A DNA stretch of 64,000 nucleotides from Prauserella endophytica (GCF_005146945.1 NZ_SWMS01000014.1:62001-126000), one strand, 5' to 3'. Shown: positions 38,326 through 49,041, numbered from the stretch's first letter. A program made the numbers and translations. Notes: a model not told the origin generated them from the letters alone.

Positions 38326-39392
38326 GGCATGACCCCCGGCTGGAACCTCGGCACTCGCACGATCACCCTGGTGCCCTCGCCCTGCGCTGTCTCCACGACC
38401 AATCCGAACCACGGCCCGTACACGTTACGCAGCCGCCGGTCGACGTTCGCGAGGCCCATGCTGGTCGACGCTCCTTCCCCGGCGAGCAGGGCCCGGGCCT
38501 TCTCGGGGTCCATGCCCACTCCATCGTCCTCGACGCTGATCACGCAGTCAGAGCCCTCGGCCTCGCCGAGGACGTGCACGGTGCCGCCGTCGGACTCTCC
38601 CTCGATGCCGTGCCGGACGGCGTTCTCCACGATCGGCTGCAGCACGAGGTAGGGGATCGCCACCGCGAGCACCTCGGGCGCGACCCGGATCTGCACGCGC
38701 AGCCGGTCGCCGAGCACGGCGCGCTGCAACGCCAGGTACGTCTCGATCGCGTGGAACTCGTCGGCCACCGTCGTGTACTCGCCGTGGCTGGCGAGGCTGT
38801 AGCGGATGTAGTCGGCGAAATCGAGCATCAGCTCCCGCGAGCGCGCGGGGTCGGGCCGTACGAGGCTGGCGATCACGGTGAGGGCGTTGTAGACGAAGTG
38901 GGGCGAGATCTCCGCGCGCAGCGCCCGCAGCTCGGCCTCGGCGGCCTGCTCGGCCGACTCCTCGAGCAGGCTCCGCTCCAGCGCCGCGACCAGCACGCTC
39001 GCCACCTCGCGCAGTGCCGCCATCCTGGCGGTGCCCGCGACCACGAGCACCCCGGCGAGCTCGTCGTGGACCACGAGCGGCTCCGCCACCACCTCGGCCC
39101 GGCGGCAGCGGCTCTCGGTGTGCAGCACCTCGTCGACCATGGCCGCCGTGTCGACGTCCCTCGGCAGCGTGCCCGCGACCACCAGGTTGGCGGAGAGATC
39201 GGCGAGGCCAACGCCGTCGGCGGCCAGCAGCCGCCGGATGCCCTTGGCCGCGGCCCGCACGCGTGGCCCGGACAGGCCGTCGGCGAGGTCGTCCGAGACG
39301 TGCCTCGTCGTCTCCAGGATCGCGGCGGGATCGCGCAGGCGTCGTGACCAGAGGGAACCCCTGCCAGGTCCCTCCTCGGCAGGCACCGACAT
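38322..39392 (-). CDS. LytS-type sensor histidine kinase
   Basis: 356 residues from ATG 39392. A GAF-like N-terminal region (about 30-165: LLAADGVGLADLSANLVVAG, AEPLVVHDELAGVLVVAGTA) precedes the kinase part: AEISPHFVYNALTVIASLVR with the phosphorylated His, then VLQPIVENAVRHGIEGESDG (N box) and VEDDGVGMDPEKA (G box). No membrane helices, so it senses in the cytoplasm. It pairs with the LytTR regulator by a 4-nt overlap. Confidence 0.85.
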   Translation of the reverse strand: MSVPAEEGPGRGSLWSRRLRDPAAILETTRHVSDDLADGLSGPRVRAAAKGIRRLLAADGVGLADLSANLVVAGTLPRDVDTAAMVDEVLHTESRCRRAEVVAEPLVVHDELAGVLVVAGTARMAALREVASVLVAALERSLLEESAEQAAEAELRALRAEISPHFVYNALTVIASLVRPDPARSRELMLDFADYIRYSLASHGEYTTVADEFHAIETYLALQRAVLGDRLRVQIRVAPEVLAVAIPYLVLQPIVENAVRHGIEGESDGGTVHVLGEAEGSDCVISVEDDGVGMDPEKARALLAGEGASTSMGLANVDRRLRNVYGPWFGLVVETAQGEGTRVIVRVPRFQPGVMP

Positions 39393-39552
39393 GCGCGCTC
39401 CCACCCTCGTCGACGGGTACGCCGAATCTAACGGCACGCGTCGCGCAGCGGGAGGGGCAGGGGCGCCGGATGGTGACAAATCGGGTAAACACCCCACGGC
39501 GGGGGTGTCCAGCGGGCCGCCGGAAGCCCATAATGGTCTTGGTGATGCCGCT

Positions 39553-39837
39553 ATGGCACTGCACGACGAAGAGCAGAGACAGCTCGAGGAGATCGAGCGC
39601 CGCCTGGCCGAGGACGACCCCCGGCTCGCCCAGCGGCTCGAGAAGCTGCGCCCACTCGGTGTGTCGCGGATCGGCCTGGCCATCTTGGGAATGCTCGCGC
39701 TCTTCGTGGGCGGGCTGGTCACGATCGCCATCGGAGCGGAGATCTCCTCGCCGGTGCTGGGAATCGTCGGCGTCGTACTGGCCGTGGGCCTGCCCACGGT
39801 GATCATCTGGCGGCTCTGGTTGAGAAGGCTGAGGTAA
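39553..39837 (+). CDS. DUF3040 membrane protein
   Basis: 94 residues from ATG 39553. MALHDEEQRQLEEIERRLAE and DDPRLAQRLEKLRP are the DUF3040 N-terminal signature, followed by two membrane helices (IGLAILGMLALFVGGLVTIA and PVLGIVGVVLAVGLPTVII). This small actinobacterial family has no known function. It starts the rightward block, 24 nt before nhaA. Confidence 0.85.
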   Translation: MALHDEEQRQLEEIERRLAEDDPRLAQRLEKLRPLGVSRIGLAILGMLALFVGGLVTIAIGAEISSPVLGIVGVVLAVGLPTVIIWRLWLRRLR

Positions 39838-39861
39838 CAAAGCTTTTCTAGACTGGTCCGC

Positions 39862-41205
39862 GTGAGCTCCCCTTCCACTCCCGCGCGCCCTCGGCTGTTC
39901 CGACCGTCGTCCTGGCCCGAACGCAAACGGATTGCCGACATCCTCCGGCTGGAAACGGTTGGCGGGATGCTCCTGCTCGTCGGTGCCGTGGTGGCGCTGG
40001 TGTGGGCCAACTCGCCCTGGTCGGACGCCTACGGCTCACTGCGGGACCTCACCTTCGGCCCTTCCGCGCTGCACCTGGATCTGACCCTCTCGGAGTGGGC
40101 GGCGGACGGCCTGCTCGCGATCTTCTTCTTCGTCGTGGGGCTGGAACTCAAGCGCGAGTTCGTCGTGGGCGATCTGCGGGACCCGCGCCGGGCAGCCGTG
40201 CCCGTCGTCGCCGCGCTCGGCGGTATCGTGCTGCCCGCGTTGATCTACGTGCTCGTCAACTGGGGTGATGAGTCGGCACTGCGCGGCTGGGCCATCCCCA
40301 CCGCCACCGACATCGCGTTCGCCGTGGCCGTGCTCGCCGTGATCGGCAGGCACCTGCCCTCGGCGCTGCGCACGTTCCTCCTGACGCTCGCGGTGGTCGA
40401 CGACCTCGTGGCGATCCTGATCATCGCGCTGTTCTACACCGAGGAGCTCTCGCTCCTGCCGCTGCTGCTGTTCGTGCTGCCCGTCGCGGTGTTCGCCGTG
40501 CTGGTGCAGCGGCGGGTGCGCTCGTGGTGGCTGCTGCTGCCGCTGGCCGTCACCGCGTGGGCGCTGCTGCACGCCTCCGGGGTGCACGCGACCGTCGCGG
40601 GTGTGGTGCTCGGCTTCACCGTGCCCGCGCTGAGCCGCAAGGGCGAGACCACGGGACTGGCGGAGCGGTTCGAGCACCGGTGGCGGCCGGTGTCCGCCGG
40701 CGTCGCGGTGCCGATCTTCGCGTTCATGGCCGCCGGCGTGACCGTCGGCGGGCTCGGCGGGCTCGGCGCCGCGTTCGGCGACCGGGTGGCGATCGGCATC
40801 GTGGCGGGCCTCGTGCTCGGGAAGGCGATCGGCATCTTCGGCTCCACCTATCTGATGGCGCGGTTCACCAGGGCCCAACTCGACGGTGACCTCGCGTGGA
40901 TAGACGTCTTCGGCATCGCCGTGCTCGCGGGCATCGGTTTCACCGTGTCCCTGCTCGTCGGTGACCTCGCGTTCGGCGCGGGTACCGAGCGGGACGAGCA
41001 CGTGAAGCTGGCGATCCTCTCCGCCTCGCTCGTGGCCGCGCTGATCGCCGCGGTGATCCTGCGCGTGCGCAACCGCGTGTACTGCCGCATCCACGAGGAG
41101 GAGAACCGCGACGAGAACGCCGACGGCATCCCCGACATCCACCAGACCGGCGAGGAGGAAGCCGGCGAGCCGGACCCCGCACCCGACCGTTCCCGTCGGC
41201 AGTGA
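39862..41205 (+). CDS. nhaA: Na+/H+ antiporter NhaA
   Basis: 447 residues from GTG 39862. About 11-12 membrane helices; family markers [40 protein letters not shown] and the ion-binding pair in [20 protein letters not shown]. It exports Na+ for H+ to hold pH and salt. TAGACT lies 7 nt before the GTG, suggesting a leaderless transcript. The acidic C-terminal tail is longer than in E. coli. The stop codon is part of a 53-nt hairpin. Confidence 0.92.
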   Translation: MSSPSTPARPRLFRPSSWPERKRIADILRLETVGGMLLLVGAVVALVWANSPWSDAYGSLRDLTFGPSALHLDLTLSEWAADGLLAIFFFVVGLELKREFVVGDLRDPRRAAVPVVAALGGIVLPALIYVLVNWGDESALRGWAIPTATDIAFAVAVLAVIGRHLPSALRTFLLTLAVVDDLVAILIIALFYTEELSLLPLLLFVLPVAVFAVLVQRRVRSWWLLLPLAVTAWALLHASGVHATVAGVVLGFTVPALSRKGETTGLAERFEHRWRPVSAGVAVPIFAFMAAGVTVGGLGGLGAAFGDRVAIGIVAGLVLGKAIGIFGSTYLMARFTRAQLDGDLAWIDVFGIAVLAGIGFTVSLLVGDLAFGAGTERDEHVKLAILSASLVAALIAAVILRVRNRVYCRIHEEENRDENADGIPDIHQTGEEEAGEPDPAPDRSRRQ

Positions 41206-41251
41206 AGGCCACCTTGCCTGCGTTGAACGCAGGCAAGGTGGCCTTCACTGC
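41199..41251. repeat. Long perfect hairpin H1 at the nhaA end
   Basis: Two 26-bp perfectly complementary arms around a single central base (41225). The arm begins GCAGTGAAGGCCACCTTG and ends GCGTT; the nhaA stop TGA (41203-41205) is inside it. Related hairpins lie at 54332-54384 and 60417-60465. It probably terminates transcription and may belong to a repeated intergenic element family. Confidence 0.85.
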
Positions 41252-41406
41252 GGTGAGGGGGCTGCGAGGGGGAGTGGGCGGGGTGTGAGCGCGGACCCGT
41301 GCTCGTCCAGCTGGCTCACTGGCCTAGACTCGGACATCGGTCCCCTCCTGACCTGCGGTCGGTGGACCGATCCATATACCGAAACTGTCCCGGCTAGGAG
41401 AAAACG

Positions 41407-42828
41407 TTGAAGAGCACCGTCGAGCAGCTGAGCCCGACGCGCGTGAAGATCAATGTCGAGGTGCCGTTCGACGAGCTCAAACCGAACTTCGACCGCGCCT
41501 ACCGCAAGATCGCTCAGCAGGTCCGGATTCCCGGCTTCCGGCCCGGCAAGGCCCCGGCCCGCGTTCTCGAGAGCCGGATCGGCCGTGCCCCGGTGCTCGA
41601 CGAGGTCGTCAACGAGGCCATCCCGGCGAAGTACCTGGAGGCCGTCCGGACCGGTGAGGTCCGCACCCTCGGCCAGCCCGACTTCGAGGTGACCAAGCTC
41701 GAGGACCGTGAGGTCCTGGAGTTCAGCGCCGAGGTCGACGTGCGTCCCGAGATCACCCTCCCCGACCTCGACGACCTCGAGGTGAGCGTGGCCGACGTCG
41801 AGCTCGAGGACTCGGAGGTCGACGAGCAGCTCGACGAGCTGCGCGCCCGCTTCGGCACCCTCACCGGTGTCGACCGGCCCGCGGAGAACGGTGACTTCGT
41901 CTCCATCGACCTCGCGGCGACCGTCGACGGCGAGGAGGTGCCGGACGCGTCCACGTCCGGGCTGTCCTACGAGATCGGCTCCGGTCAGCTCGTCGACGGC
42001 ATCGACGAGGCGATCATCGGCGCTAACGCGGGCGAGACCAAGACGTTCACCACCAAGCTGGTGGCCGGTGAGCACGCCGGCAAGGACGCCGAGGTCACCG
42101 TCAAGGTCAACTCGATCAAGCAGCGCGAGCTGCCCGAGGCCGACGACGAGTTCGCCCAGCTCGCGAGCGAGTTCGACACGCTCGACGAGCTGAAGGACGA
42201 CCTGCGCGAGCGGCTCGGCCGCATGAAGAAGATGCAGCAGGGCGTCGAGGCGAGGGACAAGGTCCTCGAGGCGCTCTTGGAGCGGGTCGAGGTGCCGCTC
42301 CCGGAGAAGGTCCTCGAGGCCGAGATCTCCAACCGCAAGCACGACGCGATCCACCCCTTCGACCACGACGAGGACGCCTTCAAGGCCTCGCTCGAGGCGC
42401 AGGGCGGCAACCCCGAGGAGTGGGAGAACGAGGTCCGCACCGAGGCCGAGAAGTCCGTGCGCACCCAGCTCCTGCTGGACACCATCGCGGACGAGAAGAA
42501 CGTCCAGGTGAACGACTCGGAGCTGACCGAGCGGATCATCTACCAGGCCCAGCGCTTCGGCGTCAGCCCGGACGAGTACGTCCAGCGCGCCCAGCAGTCG
42601 GGCCAGCTCGGCGCGATCTTCGCCGACGTGCGCCGCGGCAAGGCGCTCGCGTCGGTCGTGCGCGGTGCGACGGTCACCGACGCGTCGGGTGCCGCCATCG
42701 ACCTCGAGGAGCTGTTCGGCCCCGAGGAGCAGGCGGAGGCAGCGGCCGAGGACGCCGGCGAGCAGCCGGAGACCGAGGCCGGTGAGACCGGGGTCACGGA
42801 GGAGGCGGCCGCGACCCCGAACAAGTGA
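41407..42828 (+). CDS. tig: Trigger factor (ribosome-associated chaperone)
   Basis: 473 residues from TTG 41407, preceded by AGGAG 6 nt upstream; no ATG/GTG competes nearby. The ribosome-binding N-domain carries [17 protein letters not shown] (signature near residue 40-55), the middle FKBP-type domain holds [18 protein letters not shown] and [18 protein letters not shown], and the C-domain is helical with a Glu/Ala-rich tail. It binds emerging polypeptides at the tunnel exit. It stands before clpP1 clpP2 clpX, the usual bacterial order. A terminator follows. Confidence 0.95.
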   Translation: MKSTVEQLSPTRVKINVEVPFDELKPNFDRAYRKIAQQVRIPGFRPGKAPARVLESRIGRAPVLDEVVNEAIPAKYLEAVRTGEVRTLGQPDFEVTKLEDREVLEFSAEVDVRPEITLPDLDDLEVSVADVELEDSEVDEQLDELRARFGTLTGVDRPAENGDFVSIDLAATVDGEEVPDASTSGLSYEIGSGQLVDGIDEAIIGANAGETKTFTTKLVAGEHAGKDAEVTVKVNSIKQRELPEADDEFAQLASEFDTLDELKDDLRERLGRMKKMQQGVEARDKVLEALLERVEVPLPEKVLEAEISNRKHDAIHPFDHDEDAFKASLEAQGGNPEEWENEVRTEAEKSVRTQLLLDTIADEKNVQVNDSELTERIIYQAQRFGVSPDEYVQRAQQSGQLGAIFADVRRGKALASVVRGATVTDASGAAIDLEELFGPEEQAEAAAEDAGEQPETEAGETGVTEEAAATPNK

Positions 42829-42847
42829 CCCATTCTCATGCTCTGAG

Positions 42848-42889
42848 CGAACTCGGGCGGTGTCAGGCATTCGGCGCCGCCCGAGTTCG
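42848..42889. terminator. Terminator after tig
   Basis: CGAACTCGGGCGG (42848-42860) pairs perfectly with CCGCCCGAGTTCG (42877-42889), followed by TTAGG. It separates tig from the clpP operon. Confidence 0.7.
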
Positions 42890-42935
42890 TTAGGGTCGGT
42901 TGCAAGATCTGAGACTTCTGAAAAGGCAGGCAGAC

Positions 42936-43547
42936 GTGACGCAGCACATGCCAGAGGGGCGTACCAGCACCGCGGGGCTCAACCTGACCGACTCGGTGTA
43001 CGAGCGGCTGCTGCAGGAGCGCATCGTGGTGCTCGGGTCCGAGGTCAATGACGAGGTCGCGAACCGCATCACCGCGCAGCTGCTGCTGCTCGCCGCGGAG
43101 GACTCCCAGTCGGACATCCGCTTCTACATCAACTCGCCCGGTGGCTCCGTGACCGCAGGTTTCGCCATCTACGACACGATGCAGCTCATCGAGCCGGACG
43201 TGGCGACCTACGCGATGGGCATGGCGGCCTCCATGGGGCAGTTCCTCCTGTCCTCGGGCACGCCCGGCAAGCGCTACGCGCTGCAGCACGCCCGCATCCT
43301 CATGCACCAGCCTTCGGCGGGCGTCGGCGGCACGGCGTCCGACATCGCCATCCAGGCCGAGGTGTTCGGCAAGTGGAAGCAGGAGCTGGCGCGGATCACC
43401 GCGGACCAGACGGGTCAGAGCGTGGAACAGATCCTCGCCGACGGTGACCGTGACCGCTGGTTCACCGCCGACGAGGCCAAGGACTACGGCTTCGTCGACC
43501 AGGTGCTCACCCGCGAGAACCCGCACCCGAACACGAACTCGAACTGA
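42936..43547 (+). CDS. clpP1: ClpP protease subunit (first copy)
   Basis: 203 residues from GTG 42936. Catalytic Ser99 in [11 protein letters not shown], His124 in [11 protein letters not shown], and an Asp in [11 protein letters not shown]. The first residues are probably cleaved off in the mature ring. With the second ClpP it forms the mixed ClpP1P2 tetradecamer of actinobacteria, fed by ClpX or ClpC. It ends 26 nt before clpP2, in one transcript. Confidence 0.93.
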   Translation: MTQHMPEGRTSTAGLNLTDSVYERLLQERIVVLGSEVNDEVANRITAQLLLLAAEDSQSDIRFYINSPGGSVTAGFAIYDTMQLIEPDVATYAMGMAASMGQFLLSSGTPGKRYALQHARILMHQPSAGVGGTASDIAIQAEVFGKWKQELARITADQTGQSVEQILADGDRDRWFTADEAKDYGFVDQVLTRENPHPNTNSN

Positions 43548-43573
43548 CCGGGCCGGTAGGAGGAGAAAGACCC

Positions 43574-44200
43574 ATGAACAACTCGTATCTTCCGCAGTCC
43601 CGGTACGTGCTGCCCTCGTACGTGGAGCGCACCAGCTACGGCGTCAAGGAGTCCAACCCGTACAACAAGCTGTACGAGGAGCGCGTCATCTTCCTCGGCG
43701 TGCAGGTTGACGACGCCTCGGCCAACGACGTGATGGCCCAGCTGCTGCACCTCGAGCACGAGGACCCGGACCGCGACATCACGATCTACATCAACTCGCC
43801 CGGTGGCTCGTTCACCGCGCTGATGGCGATCTACGACACGATGCAGTACGTCCGCCCCGACATCCAGACGGTGTGCCTTGGCCAGGCCGCCTCGGCCGCT
43901 GCGGTGCTGCTGGCCGCGGGCACCAAGGGCAAGCGGCTCGCGCTGCCCAACGCCCGCGTGCTGATCCACCAGCCCGCCACCGAGGGCACCTACGGCCAGG
44001 TGTCGGACCTGGAGATCCAGGCCAACGAGATCCAGCGCGTGCGCCGCCTCATGGAGGTCACGCTGGCCAAGCACACGAACAAGACCGCCGACGAGGTCAA
44101 GGCCGACATCGAGCGCGACAAGATCCTCACGCCGGACGAGGCCAAGGAGTACGGGATCATCGACGAGGTGCTCCCGTACCGCAAGGCTTCCGACAGCTGA
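43574..44200 (+). CDS. clpP2: ClpP protease subunit (second copy)
   Basis: 208 residues from ATG 43574, preceded by GGAGGAG. Ser107 in [12 protein letters not shown], His132 in [11 protein letters not shown] and an Asp in [11 protein letters not shown] give the triad. The N-terminal extension [20 protein letters not shown] is typical of actinobacterial ClpP2. The clp pair is followed by a long terminator and then clpX. Confidence 0.93.
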   Translation: MNNSYLPQSRYVLPSYVERTSYGVKESNPYNKLYEERVIFLGVQVDDASANDVMAQLLHLEHEDPDRDITIYINSPGGSFTALMAIYDTMQYVRPDIQTVCLGQAASAAAVLLAAGTKGKRLALPNARVLIHQPATEGTYGQVSDLEIQANEIQRVRRLMEVTLAKHTNKTADEVKADIERDKILTPDEAKEYGIIDEVLPYRKASDS

Positions 44201-44209
44201 GTCGACGGC

Positions 44210-44254
44210 CCGCGGGTGGGTGCGTGTCGGGCGACGACACGCACCCACCCGCGG
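44210..44254. terminator. Terminator after clpP2
   Basis: A perfect 20-bp stem starting CCGCGGGTGGGTGCG, with the 5-nt loop GGCGA, just after the clpP2 stop. It may limit read-through into clpX, which has its own upstream region of about 160 bases. Confidence 0.8.
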
Positions 44255-44413
44255 GGCTATCGTGACCCGCACGCCCGGAATTACCGTTGGTCCTCCCGCC
44301 GGGCGCTTGGGGCGGGTACCGTCAATGGCAGCGCTTCGGCCCCACTCTCGGGGAGGGGCCGGCGAGACGAGTCAGGTGCACCTGGGGCACCGGAGGGGAC
44401 GAGGTCAGCGGTC

Positions 44414-45709
44414 ATGGCACGCATCGGCGACGGCGGAGACCTGCTGAAGTGCTCTTTCTGCGGCAAGAGCCAGAAACAGGTGAAGAAGCTCATCGCCGGG
44501 CCAGGCGTCTACATCTGCGATGAGTGCATCGACCTGTGCAACGAGATCATCGAGGAGGAGCTGGCCGAGGCCGGCGACGTCAAGCTCGACGAGCTGCCCA
44601 AGCCCGCGGACATCCACGAGTTCCTCGAGCAGTACATCATCGGCCAGGACGACGCCAAGCGCGCGCTCGCGGTCGCGGTGTACAACCACTACAAGCGCAT
44701 CCAGTCCGAGAGCAAGTCGGGTCCCAAGGACTCCAAGGACGAGCCGGTAGAGCTCGCCAAGTCCAACATCCTGATGCTCGGGCCCACCGGGTGCGGCAAG
44801 ACCTACCTCGCGCAGACGCTGGCGAAGCTGCTGAACGTCCCGTTCGCGATCGCCGACGCCACGGCGCTCACCGAGGCCGGCTACGTCGGTGAGGACGTCG
44901 AGAACATCCTGCTCAAGCTCATCCAGGCCGCCGACTACGACGTGAAGCGCGCCGAGACCGGCATCATCTACATCGACGAGGTCGACAAGATCGCCCGCAA
45001 GTCGGAGAACCCCTCGATCACCAGGGACGTGTCCGGCGAGGGCGTCCAGCAGGCGCTGCTGAAGATCCTGGAGGGCACCACCGCGTCGGTGCCGCCGCAG
45101 GGCGGCCGCAAGCACCCGCACCAGGAGTTCATCCAGATCGACACCACGAACGTGCTGTTCATCGTGGCGGGTGCGTTCGCGGGCCTCGAGAAGATCATCA
45201 ACGACCGCATCGGCAAGCGTGGCCTCGGCTTCGGCGCGGAGATCCGCACCAAGCGTGAGATCGAGGAGAGCGACGTCTTCTCCGACACCATGCCGGAGGA
45301 CCTCATCAAGTACGGGCTGATCCCCGAGTTCATCGGGCGTCTGCCCGTGGTCGCGAGCGTGACGAACCTCGACAAGCCGTCGCTGGTGAAGATCCTCACC
45401 GAGCCGCGCAACGCGCTGATCAAGCAGTACAAGAAGCTCTTCGAGATGGACAACGTCGAGCTCGAGTTCACCAAGACCGCGCTCGAGGCCATCGCCGACC
45501 AGGCCCTGCTCAGGGGCACCGGCGCCCGTGGCCTCCGCGCGATCATGGAGGAAGTGCTGCAGCCGGTGATGTACGACATCCCGAGCCGCGACGACGTGGC
45601 GAAGGTCGTGATCACCGAGCAGACGGTGCGCGAGAACGTGAACCCCACCATCGTGTCGCGGCAGCCGTCGCGAAGGCAGCGCAGCGAGCGCGGCGAGAAG
45701 TCGGCCTGA
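44414..45709 (+). CDS. clpX: ClpX ATPase, unfoldase of ClpXP
   Basis: 431 residues from ATG 44414. N-terminal zinc domain with [13 protein letters not shown] (Cys13/16) and [10 protein letters not shown] (Cys35/38); Walker [14 protein letters not shown], pore loop [10 protein letters not shown], Walker [15 protein letters not shown], and sensor 2 [11 protein letters not shown]. It unfolds tagged proteins and feeds them to ClpP. Length is normal for the family. Translation probably starts here rather than at longer upstream frames because the zinc domain begins directly. Confidence 0.96.
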   Translation: MARIGDGGDLLKCSFCGKSQKQVKKLIAGPGVYICDECIDLCNEIIEEELAEAGDVKLDELPKPADIHEFLEQYIIGQDDAKRALAVAVYNHYKRIQSESKSGPKDSKDEPVELAKSNILMLGPTGCGKTYLAQTLAKLLNVPFAIADATALTEAGYVGEDVENILLKLIQAADYDVKRAETGIIYIDEVDKIARKSENPSITRDVSGEGVQQALLKILEGTTASVPPQGGRKHPHQEFIQIDTTNVLFIVAGAFAGLEKIINDRIGKRGLGFGAEIRTKREIEESDVFSDTMPEDLIKYGLIPEFIGRLPVVASVTNLDKPSLVKILTEPRNALIKQYKKLFEMDNVELEFTKTALEAIADQALLRGTGARGLRAIMEEVLQPVMYDIPSRDDVAKVVITEQTVRENVNPTIVSRQPSRRQRSERGEKSA

Positions 45710-45728
45710 GCCCGGCTGACCGCGTCCG

Positions 45729-46079
45729 ATGAGTTCGTCACCGCTTCCGGGTCCCGGCGGGCAGCCGTCTCACGGCGTGCGCGAGTTCGGGGACGTGGCC
45801 GAACGGCTCGTGGCCGTGCTGCGCCTGCGGCGCCCCCGCGTGCAGCGGGCGACGCTGATCGTGCTCGGGGTGCTGGCCGCGGTGTGCGTCGCGGCCACCT
45901 TGACGCGGTTGTCGCCGCTGCCGCTGTTGCCGTTGGCCCCGTTCGGGGCGGCGGCTTTCGCCTGCTGGCGGGCCTCCTCCGCCGACAGCGACCGGCAGGT
46001 GGTGGGCTGGTCGGCGGTGACCGCGCTGGCGACGGCTGTTGCTTTCTGGCTCCTCGGCTTTGTCGGCCGTATCCTCTGA
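45729..46079 (+). CDS. Hypothetical two-TM membrane protein
   Basis: 116 residues from ATG 45729. After a polar start, [20 protein letters not shown] and [17 protein letters not shown] are the first hydrophobic pair, then [20 protein letters not shown] a final helix. It lies 20 nt after clpX and could be co-transcribed. I do not recognise a family. Confidence 0.6.
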   Translation: MSSSPLPGPGGQPSHGVREFGDVAERLVAVLRLRRPRVQRATLIVLGVLAAVCVAATLTRLSPLPLLPLAPFGAAAFACWRASSADSDRQVVGWSAVTALATAVAFWLLGFVGRIL

Positions 46080-46154
46080 ACTGGTTTCGCGCGGGTCGTC
46101 GGTGGCTATCGCTAACCAGCAGGGAAGCGCGTCGAACGAAGAGGACCGCAGGTT

Positions 46155-47090
46155 GTGACGACGATACGCGACATGGACGCCGGTGCGTTCATCCATCCGG
46201 CGCTCTTCTATCGCGACGAGTCGACGTATCTGGCCGGCACCGTCCCGTTCGTGCTCGACGGCCTCGCTGGGGGCGAGCCCGTTGCGGTGGCGGTTCCCGG
46301 GCGGAACCTGGCCCGGATCGAGGACGCGCTGGGCGATGCCGCGGGCGAGGTCCTGCTGATCGACATGGGCGACGCGGGGCGCAATCCGGGCCGGATCATC
46401 CCTGGTGTGCTGCGTGCGTTCGCCGACGCCCACCCCGGCCCGGTGCGCATCATCGGCGAGCCGATCTGGGCCGGCCGCAGCGAGGACGAGTACCCGGCCT
46501 GTGCCCAGCACGAGGCATTGATCAACGCCGCTTTCGCGGGCCGGGAGGCCACCATCCTGTGCCCGTACGACACGACGAGCCTGGCGGCGTCGGTGCTGGC
46601 CGACGCGGAGGCCACCCACCCGCTGCTGATCGACGACATCGGGCAGACCGTCAGCGAGCGCTACTCGCCCGACGACATCGTGGCGACGTACAACGCCCCG
46701 CTGTCGCCGTCGCCCGCCGCGGCCGCGATGACCTTCACCGTCAGTGAGCTGGCCAGGGTCCGGCATTTCGCGTTCGACTTCGCCGCCGACGCCGGGCTGC
46801 CGGGGGAGCGGCTACAGGACCTCGTGCTGGCCGTGGGTGAGCTGACCGGCAACAGTGTGCAGCACGGCGGGGGCGGCGGCGAGCTGCGGCTGTGGGCCGA
46901 AGGCGGCCACCTCGTGTGCGAGGTCGAGGACTCGGGTCAGCTCGCCGATCCGCTGGCGGGACGCCGCCCGGTGCCGCTGAGCCAGGTCGGCGGCCGCGGC
47001 CTGCTCCTGGTCAACCACATCGCCGACCTGGTGCGCACGTACCGCACCGACAGCGGCACCATCACGAGGGTCTACCTTCGCTTGCCCTAG
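46155..47090 (+). CDS. MEDS-domain / anti-sigma-type ATPase regulator
   Basis: 311 residues from GTG 46155. The first 190 residues match a MEDS (methanogen/methylotroph sensory) domain: [58 protein letters not shown]. The last 110 form a HATPase_c-type domain: [38 protein letters not shown] and [14 protein letters not shown]. Such proteins act in stress or light/redox signalling with anti-anti-sigma partners. No partner is adjacent. Confidence 0.8.
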   Translation: MTTIRDMDAGAFIHPALFYRDESTYLAGTVPFVLDGLAGGEPVAVAVPGRNLARIEDALGDAAGEVLLIDMGDAGRNPGRIIPGVLRAFADAHPGPVRIIGEPIWAGRSEDEYPACAQHEALINAAFAGREATILCPYDTTSLAASVLADAEATHPLLIDDIGQTVSERYSPDDIVATYNAPLSPSPAAAAMTFTVSELARVRHFAFDFAADAGLPGERLQDLVLAVGELTGNSVQHGGGGGELRLWAEGGHLVCEVEDSGQLADPLAGRRPVPLSQVGGRGLLLVNHIADLVRTYRTDSGTITRVYLRLP

Positions 47091-47134
47091 GCCGTGTCTG
47101 ACGATGGCGCTCGCAGGGCGGCCTCAGCCGCGAG

Positions 47135-48064
47135 CTAATCCATCCGCAGGCGCGGCGCGTGCCGGCCGAGGAAGTGGACCAGGCTCGGCACCGTGCTCCG
47201 GAAGAACTTCCCGTTGTGTCCGCCCGGCGCGGTGTGCGCCAGCTCGGGCCTGGCCCGCCGGATGAACTGCCGCACGCCCTTGATGAACGGGTCCTGCTCG
47301 CCGCACCACACGGCGGTCGGGGTGCCCCGGGTGGCGCCGATGTGGCGCAACGGGTCCAGCGACGCCCACTCCGCCTCGTCGGCGAAGGCCTTGCGCTTGC
47401 GCATCTGCCTCCACGACGTGATCAACGCGGGGGAGATCGCCGTGATGGCGTCGACCGGGTCGTGCCGCTCGTTGCGCCGCCGGGCGTAGACGAACGCGCC
47501 GAAGCCGCCCATCGAGGTGCCGGTGACGGCGAACGGCTTGCCCTTCGCGTCGCCGAGGCCACGCTCGCGCAGCCAGCCGGGTATCTCGTCGAGCAGCATG
47601 GCCAGCGGGTCGTCGCCGGGGTGGTGCTCGTGCCAGTAGCTGTTGCCCCCGTCCACGGCGACGAACCCGAACGGCGGCACCCTGCCGTTGGAGATGTCCC
47701 TGCCGAGCCGGTGGGCGAGGCCCGGCGGAGCCGCGTTGCGGGCGGAGCCGTTGCGCCCGTGCAGCAGCACCGACATGGGCAGCCCTGGCGGCGGTTTCCG
47801 GGTCGGCAGCACGAGCACGAGGTCGACGTGGCGGCCCCGAGCGTGCGAGTACACGCGGTCGGCCACGGTGGCACCGGGACCGGAGAGGACGGCGGGGAAC
47901 GACGAGCTCGCCGAGCGGCGCAGCGCCGAAGCGGGGGTGGAGGACGACTCGCTGAGGACACCGGTCGTGATCGCCGCGGCGGCTCCCACACCGGAAGCCA
48001 CACCGGCCAGCAGGACCGCCCGCCTGCTCGGCCCGCGAGCCGCACCGTCTCGCCCTGCCGGCAC
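47135..48064 (-). CDS. TAT-exported esterase (alpha/beta hydrolase)
   Basis: 309 residues from GTG 48064. The N-terminus GPSRRAVLLAGVASGVGAAA is a twin-arginine signal with hydrophobic core. The hydrolase part shows LPMSVLLHGRNGSARNA, the nucleophile elbow VTGTSMGGFGAFVYA and the C-terminal His in TAPGGHNGKFFRS. It resembles esterase D/antigen-85-like secreted esterases. Substrate unknown. It ends 44 nt from the convergent MEDS gene. Confidence 0.8.
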   Translation of the reverse strand: MPAGRDGAARGPSRRAVLLAGVASGVGAAAAITTGVLSESSSTPASALRRSASSSFPAVLSGPGATVADRVYSHARGRHVDLVLVLPTRKPPPGLPMSVLLHGRNGSARNAAPPGLAHRLGRDISNGRVPPFGFVAVDGGNSYWHEHHPGDDPLAMLLDEIPGWLRERGLGDAKGKPFAVTGTSMGGFGAFVYARRRNERHDPVDAITAISPALITSWRQMRKRKAFADEAEWASLDPLRHIGATRGTPTAVWCGEQDPFIKGVRQFIRRARPELAHTAPGGHNGKFFRSTVPSLVHFLGRHAPRLRMD

Positions 48065-48089
48065 ACGTCCTCCCTCCAGCTCGCCGTCC

Positions 48090-48917
48090 TCAGCCTTCCA
48101 TGATCCTCTTTTCCCCGGTGTAGAGGTTCATGCTCTCGCCGCGCAGGAAACCGACGAGGGTCATGCCGTTCTCCTCGGCGAGTTCCACGGCGAGCGACGA
48201 CGGAGCCGACACCGCGGCGAGCATGGGCATACCCGCCATCGCCGCCTTCTGAACCAGCTCGAAGGAAGCCCTCCCGGAGACCAGCAGGCCGCAGTCGGAC
48301 AGCGGGATGCGCCCTTCGAGCAGTGCCCAGCCGAGTACCTTGTCGACGGCGTTGTGCCTGCCCACGTCCTCCCGCACGGCCAGCAGCCGCCCTTCGGAGG
48401 TGAACAGCCCGGCCGCGTGCAGGCCGCCGGTCGCGGCGAACACCCGCTGCCGTTCGCGCAGGGCGTCGGGCAGGCCTGCCAGCACGGTCGTGCTGACCGT
48501 GAACGGCGAGCCGGACGGGTCGAACCGGGTGCGCAGCTTGACGGCGTCGAGCGCGGCCTTGCCGCACACCCCGCACGAGGACGTCGTGTAGAAGTTGCGC
48601 TCGACGCCCGTGTCCGGCTCCGGCACGCCCTCGGCGAGCGCGAGGTCGAGCACGTTGTAGGTGTTGCGGCCGGTGTCGTCGACGCTGTCGCAGTAGCGGG
48701 CGGTGGCGATGTCCTCGCGCGAGCCGATGACGCCCTCGGAGAGCAGGAAGCCGTGGGCGAGCTCCACGTCGTGTCCGGGTGTGCGCATGGTCACCGCGAG
48801 CGGTTTGCCGGAGACCCGCAGCTCGAGGGGCTCTTCCGCGGCCAGCGCGTCCGGCCTGCGCCGTTGCCCGTCGGCGGTGAGCTTGCGTACCGGTCTGCGT
48901 ACCGTCACTCTGCCCAT
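48090..48917 (-). CDS. fdhD: Formate dehydrogenase accessory sulfurtransferase FdhD
   Basis: 275 residues from ATG 48917. The cysteine motif [14 protein letters not shown] (Cys115/118) carries the sulfur that FdhD passes to the molybdenum cofactor; [16 protein letters not shown] and [17 protein letters not shown] are other conserved parts. It is needed to activate formate-dehydrogenase-type enzymes, one of which lies at 54402. It diverges from the OFA transporter. Confidence 0.92.
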   Translation of the reverse strand: MGRVTVRRPVRKLTADGQRRRPDALAAEEPLELRVSGKPLAVTMRTPGHDVELAHGFLLSEGVIGSREDIATARYCDSVDDTGRNTYNVLDLALAEGVPEPDTGVERNFYTTSSCGVCGKAALDAVKLRTRFDPSGSPFTVSTTVLAGLPDALRERQRVFAATGGLHAAGLFTSEGRLLAVREDVGRHNAVDKVLGWALLEGRIPLSDCGLLVSGRASFELVQKAAMAGMPMLAAVSAPSSLAVELAEENGMTLVGFLRGESMNLYTGEKRIMEG

Positions 48918-48984
48918 AGGACCTCACTCCCCACCGACGTTCGACAGCCCTTTGCTGCGAGCGTCCACTTCGTGTAATACATTC

Positions 48985-49041
48985 TCGGCTAGCGAAGTCT
49001 TCGCATACTTTCGACAGTATTCAGTGTACGGAGGTGCCGGA
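48985..49041. promoter_or_regulatory. Palindrome-rich control region between fdhD and OFA transporter
   Basis: Within 124 bases there are GCGAAG-T-CTTCGC (48992-49004), ATACT-N6-AGTAT (49005-49020) and the short palindrome TGTAATACA (48974-48982), then GGAGGTG before the GTG start at 49042. The region is AT-richer than the neighbours. A divergent promoter with regulator sites is likely; the regulator is unknown. Confidence 0.5.

Noticed and set aside
40036-41142. Long leftward frame antisense to nhaA, and similar ones antisense to tig, valS, the symporters and the M14 gene
   Set aside because: High third-position GC gives long antisense frames; composition is Arg/His/Asp-rich low complexity, and the sense frames have full family signatures.
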